From JANMDU01 sp031418715 (GTDB taxonomy: Bacteria > Pseudomonadota > Gammaproteobacteria > Burkholderiales > Burkholderiaceae_C): a stretch of 64,000 bases of DNA. Position numbers and translations under genes: made by a program. The notes beneath the pieces were generated by a model, which saw only the letters and a list, made by a program, of their open reading frames with translations, had not been told where the DNA came from and ran no database searches. The DNA is taken from assembly GCA_031418715.1 (NCBI GenBank), contig JANOJL010000049.1:124001-188000 (forward strand), written 5' to 3'. Below, one piece after another: positions 26,608 through 35,346 of this stretch. How positions within the stretch are numbered: position 1 is the first letter of the stretch; each line of letters opens with the position of its first letter.

Positions 26608-27861
26608 ATGAAAACTCGATCCGTGATTTTTTTGACTTTTGTTTTTGCAACTCTGGTCGCCTCAATTGCTACAGCGGGCGAGGCGGAAGTGCTGCATTTT
26701 TGGACTTCGCCAGGGGAGGCGAAATCAGTCGATGAGCTGCGAGTAATTATGGCTAAGCGTGGCCATGTTTGGAAGGATTTTTCTGTGGTGGGTGGAGGAG
26801 GACAAAATGCAATGACAGCTCTAAAAGAACGCGTTGTATCGGGCAAACCTCCTGCTGCAGCATCAATCAAAGGCCCTGCGATTCAAGAGTGGGCAAAACT
26901 CAATTCATTTGCCAATCTAGACCTGATGGCGAGTGTGGAAAAGTGGGATCAGAATTTGCCGAAGTTTGTGCAGGAGCACGTGAAATACAAAGGTAGCTAC
27001 ATCGCTGTGCCAGTGAATATTCATCGAGCAAATTGGATGTGGACTAATACACAAGTTTTGGAGAAATCGGGTGTTACAAAAGCACCTACAACGTTTGAGG
27101 AATTCTTGATTGCAGCGGAGAAAATCAAGGCTAAGGGATATATTGCACTTGCGCATGGAGGCCAAGCTTGGCAAGATTTTGTATTGTTTGAGGCAGTAGT
27201 GCTGGGCGTAGGCGGCAAAGATCTCTATCAAAATGCATTGATAAAACTCGATCCAGCTGCATTGTCTAGTCCTACAATGCAAAAATCGCTTGAAATGTTT
27301 CGCAAATTAAAAGCGTATACAGACGATAAATCAAATGGTCGAGATTGGAATAACACAACGGACATGGTCATCAAATCAAAGGCAGCGTTTCAGTTCATGG
27401 GGGATTGGGCAAAGGGAGAGTTCTTGGTCGCTGGACAAACACCAGGCAAAGAATTTGTATGCTCCGCTACCCCTGGGTCTAATGGTGCTTTTGTATACGT
27501 CGTCGACTCGTTTGCTATGTTTCAACTAAAAAGTTGGGAAGCACAAAAGGCGCAAGGCTATCTGGCCTATGTGATGTTGGGTCAGCAATTTCAAGAAAGC
27601 TTCAACTTGCGTAAGGGCTCAATTCCTGCGCGTACTGATGTTTCACTAAATAAATTCGATTCTTGCGCCAAAACTGCAAGAAGTGATATGGATCAATCGA
27701 TGAAAAGCGGCAATTTGCTTCCCTCAGTCGCGGTTGATATGGCGCTGCCAACGAAAATCCATTCTGAAATACGAGCTACTGTGAGTGAATATTGGAATAA
27801 CGAGCAATTGACTGCAAGTCAAACAATGGCAAAGTTGTCGAAACTATCCATGGCGAAATAA
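26608..27861 (+). CDS. Sugar ABC transporter substrate-binding protein (paralogue 1)
   Basis: Periplasmic sugar-binding protein, 417 residues, with a signal peptide ending near IATAGEA. Mature blocks VLHFWTSPGEAKSV, ALAHGGQAWQDF and FQFMGDWAKGEF are shared with two paralogues at 34.0 and 35.3 kb. GGAG lies at 26598-26601 before the ATG at 26608; a TTG at 26596 is less likely. The gene is visibly richer in AT than its neighbours, suggesting separate acquisition. It is convergent with lacI, has no permease of its own beside it, and carries a LacI operator. Confidence 0.9.
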   Translation: MKTRSVIFLTFVFATLVASIATAGEAEVLHFWTSPGEAKSVDELRVIMAKRGHVWKDFSVVGGGGQNAMTALKERVVSGKPPAAASIKGPAIQEWAKLNSFANLDLMASVEKWDQNLPKFVQEHVKYKGSYIAVPVNIHRANWMWTNTQVLEKSGVTKAPTTFEEFLIAAEKIKAKGYIALAHGGQAWQDFVLFEAVVLGVGGKDLYQNALIKLDPAALSSPTMQKSLEMFRKLKAYTDDKSNGRDWNNTTDMVIKSKAAFQFMGDWAKGEFLVAGQTPGKEFVCSATPGSNGAFVYVVDSFAMFQLKSWEAQKAQGYLAYVMLGQQFQESFNLRKGSIPARTDVSLNKFDSCAKTARSDMDQSMKSGNLLPSVAVDMALPTKIHSEIRATVSEYWNNEQLTASQTMAKLSKLSMAK

Positions 27862-27868
27862 TGATCGC

Positions 27869-28885
27869 CTATGCAGTTTGACGCAACAAGAGTGATGGTG
27901 TAGCGGAATAAACCTGTCGCTTTGCTTCAGGTTCCCTGATGCGCTGAAGAAGGATGGCAGCGGCTTGCTCCCCGATTTCTGTTGGATGAATATCGATTGT
28001 GCTGAGCGGAGGATTTGAGTGGGCTGTGTCAAGAATATTATCGAAACCCATCAACGCGAAATTCGAACCAGCGATCAGCCCCTTTTCTCCAAGTGCAGAG
28101 AGTGCGCCAAGGGCTGCAATATCGTTGTAGCAAACGGCAGCTGTGATGCTTGGCTTGGTTAGTAGCAATATATTCATCGCCTCGTAGCCTCCCGCCCGAT
28201 TTGGATTCGAATTGAACACTAGGTCATCAGAAAACGGCATCCCACTATTTTTGAGTGCCTTTTTGTATCCGCTCATGCGCTGTGAGAAAACGACACCCTT
28301 TTGCCCTCCAAGAAAGGCAACTTGATTGTGACCCGCTTTTAGCAGGTGGGTAGTGGCAAGGAATACGCCTTGTTCACTGTCTGCACCGGCAAAATCATAG
28401 TTTCCGGGGCCAAGATTTCGAACGAATACTGTCAAAGGAATGTTCCAGCTTTGAATAGTTTTAATTAGCGTTCTGGCAGTGTTGAGTGCAGGGCAAAGCA
28501 TGATACCGGCGGCGTTTTGTTCTCGCATAGACTGTAGGACTTTGTCTTGCAGCACGACATCTTCCCGCGTGTGAGCCATCAGGACGACGTATCCCGCATC
28601 AACTAATTTGCGCTCAATGCCCACGAGAACCTCGGCAAAAAATGGGTTCATGAGGTCGTTGATCACGACCCCAATCGCATTTGATGCGTTGCCACGTAAT
28701 TCCCCAGCTCTGCGGTTGTATACGTAGCCTAATTTTTGCGCCGCCTCTTTCACTCGGTCAGCAGTTTCGCCTTTTATGAGTGTGCTTCCCTTCAACACAA
28801 GAGAGACGGTTGATTTGGAGACTTGGGCTTCAGCGGCCACGTCAACTATGGTGATCGCGCGCGCGGGTACTTGTCGGGTGGCCAT
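27869..28885 (-). CDS. LacI family transcriptional repressor
   Basis: Regulator of 338 residues: a LacI helix-turn-helix at about 12-32 (TIVDVAAEAQVSKSTVSLVL), the hinge region, and a periplasmic-binding-protein-like effector domain. The operators TTGGAACG-N-TCCAA type found upstream of this gene, the porin and binding protein 1 are the probable targets, giving autoregulation. The effector is probably the imported sugar or a metabolite. It is divergent from a Gfo/Idh/MocA dehydrogenase gene. Confidence 0.92.
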   Translation of the reverse strand: MATRQVPARAITIVDVAAEAQVSKSTVSLVLKGSTLIKGETADRVKEAAQKLGYVYNRRAGELRGNASNAIGVVINDLMNPFFAEVLVGIERKLVDAGYVVLMAHTREDVVLQDKVLQSMREQNAAGIMLCPALNTARTLIKTIQSWNIPLTVFVRNLGPGNYDFAGADSEQGVFLATTHLLKAGHNQVAFLGGQKGVVFSQRMSGYKKALKNSGMPFSDDLVFNSNPNRAGGYEAMNILLLTKPSITAAVCYNDIAALGALSALGEKGLIAGSNFALMGFDNILDTAHSNPPLSTIDIHPTEIGEQAAAILLQRIREPEAKRQVYSATPSLLLRQTA

Positions 28886-28934
28886 GATGAATAAGTGTTT
28901 TCCCTAGATCCGAATTTGGATTCTTGCAATATAA

Positions 28935-28973
28935 TTGGAACGTTCCAAAGACGTAAATATTAATTCGTTCCAA
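28935..28973. promoter_or_regulatory. LacI-type operators in the lacI/dehydrogenase divergent promoter
   Basis: Perfect palindrome TTGGAACGTTCCAA at 28935-28948 and a half-conserved site TTAATTCGTTCCAA at 28960-28973, 25 bp centre to centre. They could control both the regulator and the rightward catabolic genes. Confidence 0.8.
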
Positions 28974-28995
28974 TAAGCATACGGCAAAAACTGAA

Positions 28996-30018
28996 ATGAA
29001 ACAAGATTTGATCACAGGATGGGGCCTCATCGGTGCCAGCACAATTGCCCGCCAGCACATGGTGGATGCGATTCGGGCACAGCAGGGTCACTTCGTGCAG
29101 GCTGTCATGAGCAGCCAGTTGGATCGCGCAGAAAAGTTCGCTGCAGAGTGCTCGATTCCCGCTTCGTACTGCACACTGGAGGCGCTGCTCGCAGACCCTA
29201 AAGTGCAAGCGGTCTATATCAGCACCACCAATGAGCTACACCACGATCAGGTGATCACAGCGGCGGCTTCCGGCAAGCATGTGCTGTGTGAAAAACCTTT
29301 GGCCTTGAACGCCGAAGATGCGATTGCCATGGTTAAGGCTTGTCAAAGAGCGGGGGTGGTGATGGCTACAAATCACCATCTGCGCAATGCAGCGACGCAT
29401 CGCAAGATGCGTGAGCTCATTCAGATGGGGGCAATTGGCAAGCCGCTTTTTGCGCGCGTATTTCATGCGGTCTACCTGCCGCCTCATCTACAGGGCTGGC
29501 GTTTGGACAAGCCCCAAGCTGGAGGTGGTGTCATCCTTGATATTACAGTGCATGACATTGACACGCTGCGTTTTACTTTAGATAGTGAGCTGGTTGAGGT
29601 GGTGGGAATGTCCCAAACTGCATCTATGGCCAAGGAGGGGTTGGCGGATGGCGTTATGGCGGTGATGCGCTTTGAAAACGGGGTCATGGCTCAAATTCAT
29701 GATGCCTTTACGGTCAAGCATGGAGGGCACGGAATTGAATACCATGGTGAAACAGGTTCTATCATAGGTCGCAACGTGATGAGCCAACAGCCGATCGGCG
29801 AGGTCATTCTGCGCAATGCAGAGGGAGAGCAGCTCATCAGCATTGCGCATGAAAACCTCTATGTTCGTGGCGTAGAGGCGTTTTGCTCCGCCATGGTTGG
29901 TCGGGGTATGCCGTCAGCTACCGCTGAGGATGGTGTCAAGTCCTTAGTCGGGGCATTGGCGGTCGTCAATGCCTGCAAGTCTGGAAACCGACAGATCGTC
30001 TCTTCATTTACGATTTAA
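28996..30018 (+). CDS. Gfo/Idh/MocA family oxidoreductase
   Basis: NAD(P)-dependent sugar or cyclitol dehydrogenase, 340 residues. The N-terminal Rossmann fold begins GWGLIGASTIARQHM, and the EKPLAL motif (CEKPLALNAED) contains the typical catalytic-face lysine. The C-terminal half is the Gfo/Idh/MocA domain. Members oxidise sugars (often at C3), inositols or amino sugars; the substrate here is unknown. It is the first gene of a rightward series beginning at the LacI-controlled promoter, 11 bases before the CoA-transferase gene. Confidence 0.88.
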   Translation: MKQDLITGWGLIGASTIARQHMVDAIRAQQGHFVQAVMSSQLDRAEKFAAECSIPASYCTLEALLADPKVQAVYISTTNELHHDQVITAAASGKHVLCEKPLALNAEDAIAMVKACQRAGVVMATNHHLRNAATHRKMRELIQMGAIGKPLFARVFHAVYLPPHLQGWRLDKPQAGGGVILDITVHDIDTLRFTLDSELVEVVGMSQTASMAKEGLADGVMAVMRFENGVMAQIHDAFTVKHGGHGIEYHGETGSIIGRNVMSQQPIGEVILRNAEGEQLISIAHENLYVRGVEAFCSAMVGRGMPSATAEDGVKSLVGALAVVNACKSGNRQIVSSFTI

Positions 30019-30029
30019 GAGCAATTCTC

Positions 30030-31625
30030 ATGAGAAAAAAAGTCATCTCCGCGCGTCAGGCTGCCGCCCTCATTCGCGATAACGATGTGGTCAGCATCAG
30101 CTCCAGCAGTGGCTTAGGTTGCCCCGATTTGGTTTTGAAGGGCATAGGCGAGCGATTTGATGAAGAGGGTTGCCCCAAAAACCTCACCACACTCAATCCG
30201 ATTGCTGCGGGTGATATGTATGGCATTAAGGGCATAGACCATATAGCCAAGCCAGGACTGCTGAGCCGCATTCTCGCTGGATCGTATCCCAGCGGCTCTT
30301 CGTCGCTACCCATGCCTGCAATATGGAAGATGATTGTTGAGAATCAAATTGATGCTTACAACATACCCAGCGGCATACTGTTTGACATGCACCGCGATGC
30401 GGCAGCCAAGCGCCCGGGCGTACTGACAAAAGTAGGCATAGGCACATTTGTAGATCCAGCGCAGCAAGGTTGCGCGATGAACGAAAAAGCTGCCATGCGT
30501 CCGGTGGTGCGCAAGGAAACATTTGACGGCGAGGATTGGTTGTATTTCCCGGCGATCTCTCCCCAAGTAGCCATCATCCGCGCCACCACTGCAGACGAAA
30601 AGGGCAACCTGACGTACGAGCATGAAGGTGCATTGCTGGGTGGCTTGGATCAAGCTCTGGCAGCACGCAACAACGGTGGCATAGTGATTGCCCAAGTCAA
30701 GCGCGTGGTCAAGGAAGGCAGCTTACGCCCCCATGATGTCCATGTTCCTTGTAATCTGGTGGACTACATCGTGATTGACCCGGATCAGCAGCAAACCACG
30801 CAGACAGCGTATGACCCCTCCATCAGTGGTGAAATCCAGCAACCTTTGAGTGCATTTGAAAATCAAGCGTTCAGTGCGGAAAAGGTCATTGCACGCCGTG
30901 CATCCATGGAGTTAAAAGACGGATCTACTGTGAATCTGGGCTTTGGCATCTCTGCTAACGTGCCGCGCATTTTGTTAGAAGAGGGGTTGCATGGTGCTGT
31001 AACTTGGGCTATCGAACAGGGCGCAGTGGGCGGTATGCCATTGCTTGGTTTTGCGTTCGGTTGTGCATCCAATGCAGATGCCATCATGGCATCGAGCAAC
31101 CAGTTCACCTACTTCCAAGGCGCTGGTTTTGACACCACGTTGCTGTCGTTCCTGCAAGTGGATGAAAACGGAAGCGTGAATGTCTCAAAGCTCGGTGCCA
31201 AACCGTACCTAACAGCAGGCTGCGGTGGCTTCGTGGATATCACGGCTCACGCACAAAACATTGTGTTTTCAGGCTTCTTTACTGCGGGTGCTCAGCTGGA
31301 AGTGGGTAGCGGCAAGTTGACTATTCTCAAAGAGGGAAAAACACGCAAATTCATCAAAAAAGGTGAGCACATCACTTTCAGCGGCGTAGTCGGGCGCGAA
31401 CGTAAGCAGCAAGTTGTCTATGTCACGGAGCGATGCGTCATCCGTCTGGAGCGGGACGGACTGATGATTACTGAAATTGCGCCTGGCATAGACTTACAGC
31501 GTGATGTACTGGATCAGGCGGAGATCGCTCTGCGTGTGAGTCCTTCGCTCAAGGTGATGGATGCAGCCCTTTTTACTGATGCCCCCATGGGTTTGCAACT
31601 AAAAGCAGGTCAATACCATGACTGA
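30030..31625 (+). CDS. Acyl-CoA:acetate/3-ketoacid (propionate-type) CoA-transferase
   Basis: Family I CoA-transferase with alpha and beta halves fused, 531 residues. The active-site glutamate is Glu329 in AIEQGAVGG, and the glycine-rich oxyanion loop is near GLGCPDLVLKG. Fused enzymes of this type resemble YdiF and propionate CoA-transferase and swap CoA between short acyl groups. It overlaps the next gene by 8 bases, implying coupled translation. Its presence in a sugar cluster is unusual. Confidence 0.88.
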   Translation: MRKKVISARQAAALIRDNDVVSISSSSGLGCPDLVLKGIGERFDEEGCPKNLTTLNPIAAGDMYGIKGIDHIAKPGLLSRILAGSYPSGSSSLPMPAIWKMIVENQIDAYNIPSGILFDMHRDAAAKRPGVLTKVGIGTFVDPAQQGCAMNEKAAMRPVVRKETFDGEDWLYFPAISPQVAIIRATTADEKGNLTYEHEGALLGGLDQALAARNNGGIVIAQVKRVVKEGSLRPHDVHVPCNLVDYIVIDPDQQQTTQTAYDPSISGEIQQPLSAFENQAFSAEKVIARRASMELKDGSTVNLGFGISANVPRILLEEGLHGAVTWAIEQGAVGGMPLLGFAFGCASNADAIMASSNQFTYFQGAGFDTTLLSFLQVDENGSVNVSKLGAKPYLTAGCGGFVDITAHAQNIVFSGFFTAGAQLEVGSGKLTILKEGKTRKFIKKGEHITFSGVVGRERKQQVVYVTERCVIRLERDGLMITEIAPGIDLQRDVLDQAEIALRVSPSLKVMDAALFTDAPMGLQLKAGQYHD

Positions 31626-32397
31626 AAGACTGACCCAAATCGATCGGTCTGGTGATGTGTGTATCGTCACACTGAACCGTGAGCTCAAGCTCAACACCCT
31701 CACGCCTGCAGTACTCGACGAGCTAGAAGCGTACGCTCGCATGATTGATGCAGACCGAGATATACGTGTAGTAATCTTGACGGGCGCAGGAAGCCGCGCT
31801 TTCTGTGTTGGCGCAGATATCACGCAATGGTCGGCATTGGAGCCGCTAGACATGTGGCGTCAGTGGGTCAAGCGCGGCCACCAAGTGTTTGACCAGTGGG
31901 CACGTTTGCGCCAACCCGTCATTGCTGCAATCAATGGCCACGCGTTTGGAGGTGGACTGGAACTGGCCATCTGTGCTGACATCCGAATCACCACCGATAC
32001 GGCGCAATATGCACTACCTGAAGCATCCATAGCTACTTGCCCTGGCTGGTCCGGCTCACAACGCTTGGCCCGTTTGATTGGTGGAAGCCAAACCAAGTAC
32101 TTAGCTATCAGTGGCCAGCGCATGTCGGCTACGCAAGCTTTGCATGCGGGCTTGGTTCACGAAGTGGTAGAGGCCGATGGTCTCATGGCTCGCGCCAAAG
32201 TGCTAGCTACAGAGATTGCTACCAAGGCACCGATTTCTGTGCAATTAACCAAGCAACTTGTGAACGCAGCCACAGGTGAGGATAAGGATGCCGTGCTGGA
32301 AGCCATGGCAGGAGCCTTGGCAGCCAGCACCCAAGATGCCAAAGAGGGGGTTGTAAGCTTCAAAGAGAAGCGCAAAGCCACCTACATAGGTCGCTAA
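31618..32397 (+). CDS. Enoyl-CoA hydratase/isomerase family protein
   Basis: Crotonase-fold enzyme of 259 residues. The oxyanion-hole region GHAFGGGLELAICAD contains the first catalytic glutamate, and PEASIATCPGWSGSQRL the second, so hydratase activity is plausible. The substrate is unknown. With the preceding CoA-transferase and following aldehyde dehydrogenase it forms a possible CoA-activation, hydration (and retro-aldol), aldehyde-oxidation route, recalling but not proving hydroxycinnamate side-chain shortening. Start at ATG 31618, inside the previous gene. Confidence 0.88.
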   Translation: MTERLTQIDRSGDVCIVTLNRELKLNTLTPAVLDELEAYARMIDADRDIRVVILTGAGSRAFCVGADITQWSALEPLDMWRQWVKRGHQVFDQWARLRQPVIAAINGHAFGGGLELAICADIRITTDTAQYALPEASIATCPGWSGSQRLARLIGGSQTKYLAISGQRMSATQALHAGLVHEVVEADGLMARAKVLATEIATKAPISVQLTKQLVNAATGEDKDAVLEAMAGALAASTQDAKEGVVSFKEKRKATYIGR

Positions 32398-32418
32398 ATA
32401 CTCATTAAAAAAAAGGTA

Positions 32419-33927
32419 ATGATGAACACAACACTCAACGTTAACTCTCTGGATTCCCGCCCAGTCTTCCAAGGAAAATTATTAATTGATGGGCAATGGT
32501 CTGATGCCGCTGATGGAGCCAAACTTGAGCGCAACTCCCCTGCGCACAACAAATTAGTGGCCGTCTATGCACAAGCTGGTGTGGTAGATGCCGAGCGTGC
32601 CATTGCTGCAGCGCGGCGTGCTTTTGACACTGGCGAATGGCCACGGCTGAAAGGCGCTGATCGTGCCAAGGTTCTACGCAAGGTGGGTGATCTGATTCTT
32701 GAGCGCAAGCAGGAACTGGCCGAACTGGAGACGCTTGAAAACGGTAAACCCTTGACTCAAGCAATAGCAGAGATTGAAGGCTCGGCAGATCTCTGGCAAT
32801 ACGCCGCAACACTCGCTCGCAACCTGCATGGTGACAGCTACAACACCTTGGGTGAAAATACATTAGGTGTGGTGTTGCGCGATCCCATTGGCGTTGTGAG
32901 CATCATCACCCCTTGGAATTTCCCATTTTTGATTGTTAGCCAGAAATTGCCATTTGCGATGGCTGCAGGCTGTACGGCAGTTGTAAAGCCCGCAGAGGTA
33001 ACTTCAGGGACGACGGTCATGCTAGGACAGATTCTGATTGACGCTGGCGTACCCGCAGGAGCAGTCAATATTTTGGTAGGCCGTGGAAGTGTGATCGGCG
33101 ATGTCATGGTGACCCACCCCGATGTAGACATGCTCTCCTTTACTGGCTCCACTACCGTGGGTAAAGCGGCAGTTGCCAAGTCGGCGGCCACCTTAAAGAA
33201 GGTATCCATGGAGCTTGGTGGGAAAAATCCACAAATCGTTTTTGCTGACTGTGATTGGGACGCAGCGGTTGACGCTGCCGTGTATGGCATCTATTTCAAT
33301 GCCGGCCAATGCTGCAATAGTGGAAGCCGCATCTTGGTACAAGAGTCCATCGCCGAAAAATTCACAGCTGAAATCATTGCGCGCTCCAAGTTAGTCAAAG
33401 TTGGAGACCCACTGGTTGATGGCGTTCAAGTGGGAGCCATCACCACCGATAAGCAATTGGAAACTATTCTTTCGCACATTGCTGCAGCCAAATCCGAAGG
33501 TGCCAAGCTTGCATTGGGTGGTTCTCGCATCGATGGTGTCGGTATGTTCATCGAACCAACGGTTGTTACGGGTGTCAAGCCAGAGATGGCGATTGCTCGC
33601 GACGAAGTTTTTGGACCGGTTCTTGCCGTGCTGACTTTCAAGGATTTGGATGAAGCGGTAGCGCTTGCCAACGGGACTTTGTATGGTCTATCAGCCGCAG
33701 TATGGAGCCAGGACTTCACGACCTGCTTGACAGCAGCTCGTCGCATCAAGGCTGGGACGATCTGGGTCAATACGTTCCTCGAAGGTCACGCCGAATTACC
33801 GTTTGGCGGCTACCGCGAAAGCGGCATTGGCCGTGAGCTGGGTCGTTTTGCGACCGAAGACTACACCGAAACCAAAACTCTACAAATGCATCTGGGTGCA
33901 CGTACCGATTGGTATGTGCCACGCTAG
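32419..33927 (+). CDS. NAD(P)-dependent aldehyde dehydrogenase
   Basis: Aldehyde dehydrogenase of 502 residues with the general base Glu265 (SMELGGKNP), nucleophile Cys299 (NAGQCCNSGSR) and the TPWNFPF cofactor block. It resembles betaine or aromatic aldehyde dehydrogenases, but sequence alone does not fix the substrate. Two adjacent ATGs occur at the start. It lies 21 bases after the hydratase gene, and 112 bases separate it from the transporter genes. Confidence 0.92.
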   Translation: MMNTTLNVNSLDSRPVFQGKLLIDGQWSDAADGAKLERNSPAHNKLVAVYAQAGVVDAERAIAAARRAFDTGEWPRLKGADRAKVLRKVGDLILERKQELAELETLENGKPLTQAIAEIEGSADLWQYAATLARNLHGDSYNTLGENTLGVVLRDPIGVVSIITPWNFPFLIVSQKLPFAMAAGCTAVVKPAEVTSGTTVMLGQILIDAGVPAGAVNILVGRGSVIGDVMVTHPDVDMLSFTGSTTVGKAAVAKSAATLKKVSMELGGKNPQIVFADCDWDAAVDAAVYGIYFNAGQCCNSGSRILVQESIAEKFTAEIIARSKLVKVGDPLVDGVQVGAITTDKQLETILSHIAAAKSEGAKLALGGSRIDGVGMFIEPTVVTGVKPEMAIARDEVFGPVLAVLTFKDLDEAVALANGTLYGLSAAVWSQDFTTCLTAARRIKAGTIWVNTFLEGHAELPFGGYRESGIGRELGRFATEDYTETKTLQMHLGARTDWYVPR

Positions 33928-34039
33928 TGCAGACCAATTCATTGGAGCTAAAGCATGCACCAATGTGTAACGCCACGCGGTGGCATCAAGACGTGCGCTT
34001 TAGTGGCGTGCACATTTCAAAACTGATAGGAGATATCTG

Positions 34040-35278
34040 ATGAAAAAGCAAATATTGAGTATGTTGATTTCGGCCGCTTTTGCGGCCCCCACTATGGCGC
34101 AAGAGGCCGTGGAAGTTCTGCACTGGTGGACCGCAGGTGGCGAAGCTGCTGCTCTGGGTGTGCTCAAGGGTAATCTAGAAAAGCAAGGTGTCAAGTGGAA
34201 CGATATGCCGGTGGCTGGTGGCGGCGGCGAGCAAGCCATGACTGCCGTGCGCGCACGCGTGACATCGGGGAATCCGCCTACAGCCGTGCAGATGCTAGGC
34301 TTTGATATACAGGATTGGGGCAAGCAAGGCGTGCTGTCGGATCTGAACGCTATAGCAGCAAAAGAGGGTTGGGATAAAACTATTCCTCAAGCCTTGCAGC
34401 GTTTTTCCAAGTACAACGGAAAGTGGGTGGCAGCACCCGTCAACGTTCACTCCACAAATTGGGTATGGGCCAACAAGGAAGTGCTCGCCAAAGCGGGTGT
34501 AAAAGAAGATCCAAAGAGCTGGGATGAATTCATCGCGGCTTTAGAAAAAGTTCAAAAGGCAGGCTTTGTAGCCTTGGCGCATGGTGGACAGCCGTGGCAA
34601 GAAGCCACTATTTTTGACGGTGTTGCGCTGTCTGCAGGTGGTGTGGAGTTCTACAAAAAAGCATTCATTGATCTCGATCCGAAGGCATTGAATTCTGCCG
34701 AGATGGTGAAAACCTTTGATCGCATGGCGCAACTTCGTAAATATGTAGATAAAGATTTTTCAGGTCGTGATTGGAACGTTGCAAGTGGCATGGTGATCAG
34801 CGGAAAAGCGGGTTTCCAGATCATGGGGGATTGGGCCAAAGGTGAGTTTGTAGGTGCAAAAAAAGTCGCAATGAAAGATTTCGCTTGCTTCCGAATTCCC
34901 GGAACGCAAGGTTCAGTGACCTTCAATGCCGATCAATTTGCGCTATTCAAAGTGGGTACTGACAAAGTAGCCGCTCAGAACAAGCTGGCAACTGCGATCT
35001 TGGAGCCGGGTTTCCAATCCGCTTTCAATGTGGTGAAGGGTTCTGCACCTGCACGCACCGATGTTCCAGATACTGCATTTGACGACTGCGGCAAGAAGGC
35101 CATCAAAGACCTAGCGGAAGCAAACAAGTCTGGACGCTTACTGGGCTCCCTAGCGCACGGACACGCAGTACCCGCATCAATCAAGAATGCCTTTTATGAT
35201 GTGATCACACGCCAGTTCAATGGATCTATCGATTCCAAGAAGGCGGCTACCGAAATGGCATCTGCTGCCAAGAACTAA
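34040..35278 (+). CDS. Sugar ABC transporter substrate-binding protein (paralogue 2)
   Basis: Periplasmic binding protein, 412 residues, signal peptide ending near APTMAQ. Mature sequence begins EAVEVLHWWTAGGEAAALGVL. AGGAG precedes the ATG. It closely resembles the next gene, including a 96-base stretch (34751-34846) with only six differences, so this is a tandem duplication with possible later gene conversion. It is followed by two permeases and an ATPase and probably delivers sugar to them. Confidence 0.93.
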   Translation: MKKQILSMLISAAFAAPTMAQEAVEVLHWWTAGGEAAALGVLKGNLEKQGVKWNDMPVAGGGGEQAMTAVRARVTSGNPPTAVQMLGFDIQDWGKQGVLSDLNAIAAKEGWDKTIPQALQRFSKYNGKWVAAPVNVHSTNWVWANKEVLAKAGVKEDPKSWDEFIAALEKVQKAGFVALAHGGQPWQEATIFDGVALSAGGVEFYKKAFIDLDPKALNSAEMVKTFDRMAQLRKYVDKDFSGRDWNVASGMVISGKAGFQIMGDWAKGEFVGAKKVAMKDFACFRIPGTQGSVTFNADQFALFKVGTDKVAAQNKLATAILEPGFQSAFNVVKGSAPARTDVPDTAFDDCGKKAIKDLAEANKSGRLLGSLAHGHAVPASIKNAFYDVITRQFNGSIDSKKAATEMASAAKN

Positions 35279-35280
35279 AA

Positions 35281-35316
35281 CAATGTGTGTAACTGAAAAA
35301 TTGCACACATTAGATG
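35281..35316. other. Intergenic hairpin between binding-protein genes
   Basis: AATGTGTG and CACACATT form inverted arms around an 18-base loop between the two tandem binding-protein genes. It has no T-run. It could stabilise the upstream mRNA, which would raise the amount of binding protein. Confidence 0.4.
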
Positions 35317-35346
35317 AATAAATTTTAACTTATGGAGAATTAGAAT

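Noticed and set aside
34768..34782. ATTGGAACGTTGCAA inside binding protein 2, similar to the LacI operator
   Set aside because: It encodes conserved residues DWNVAS, and only one half of the palindrome is right.
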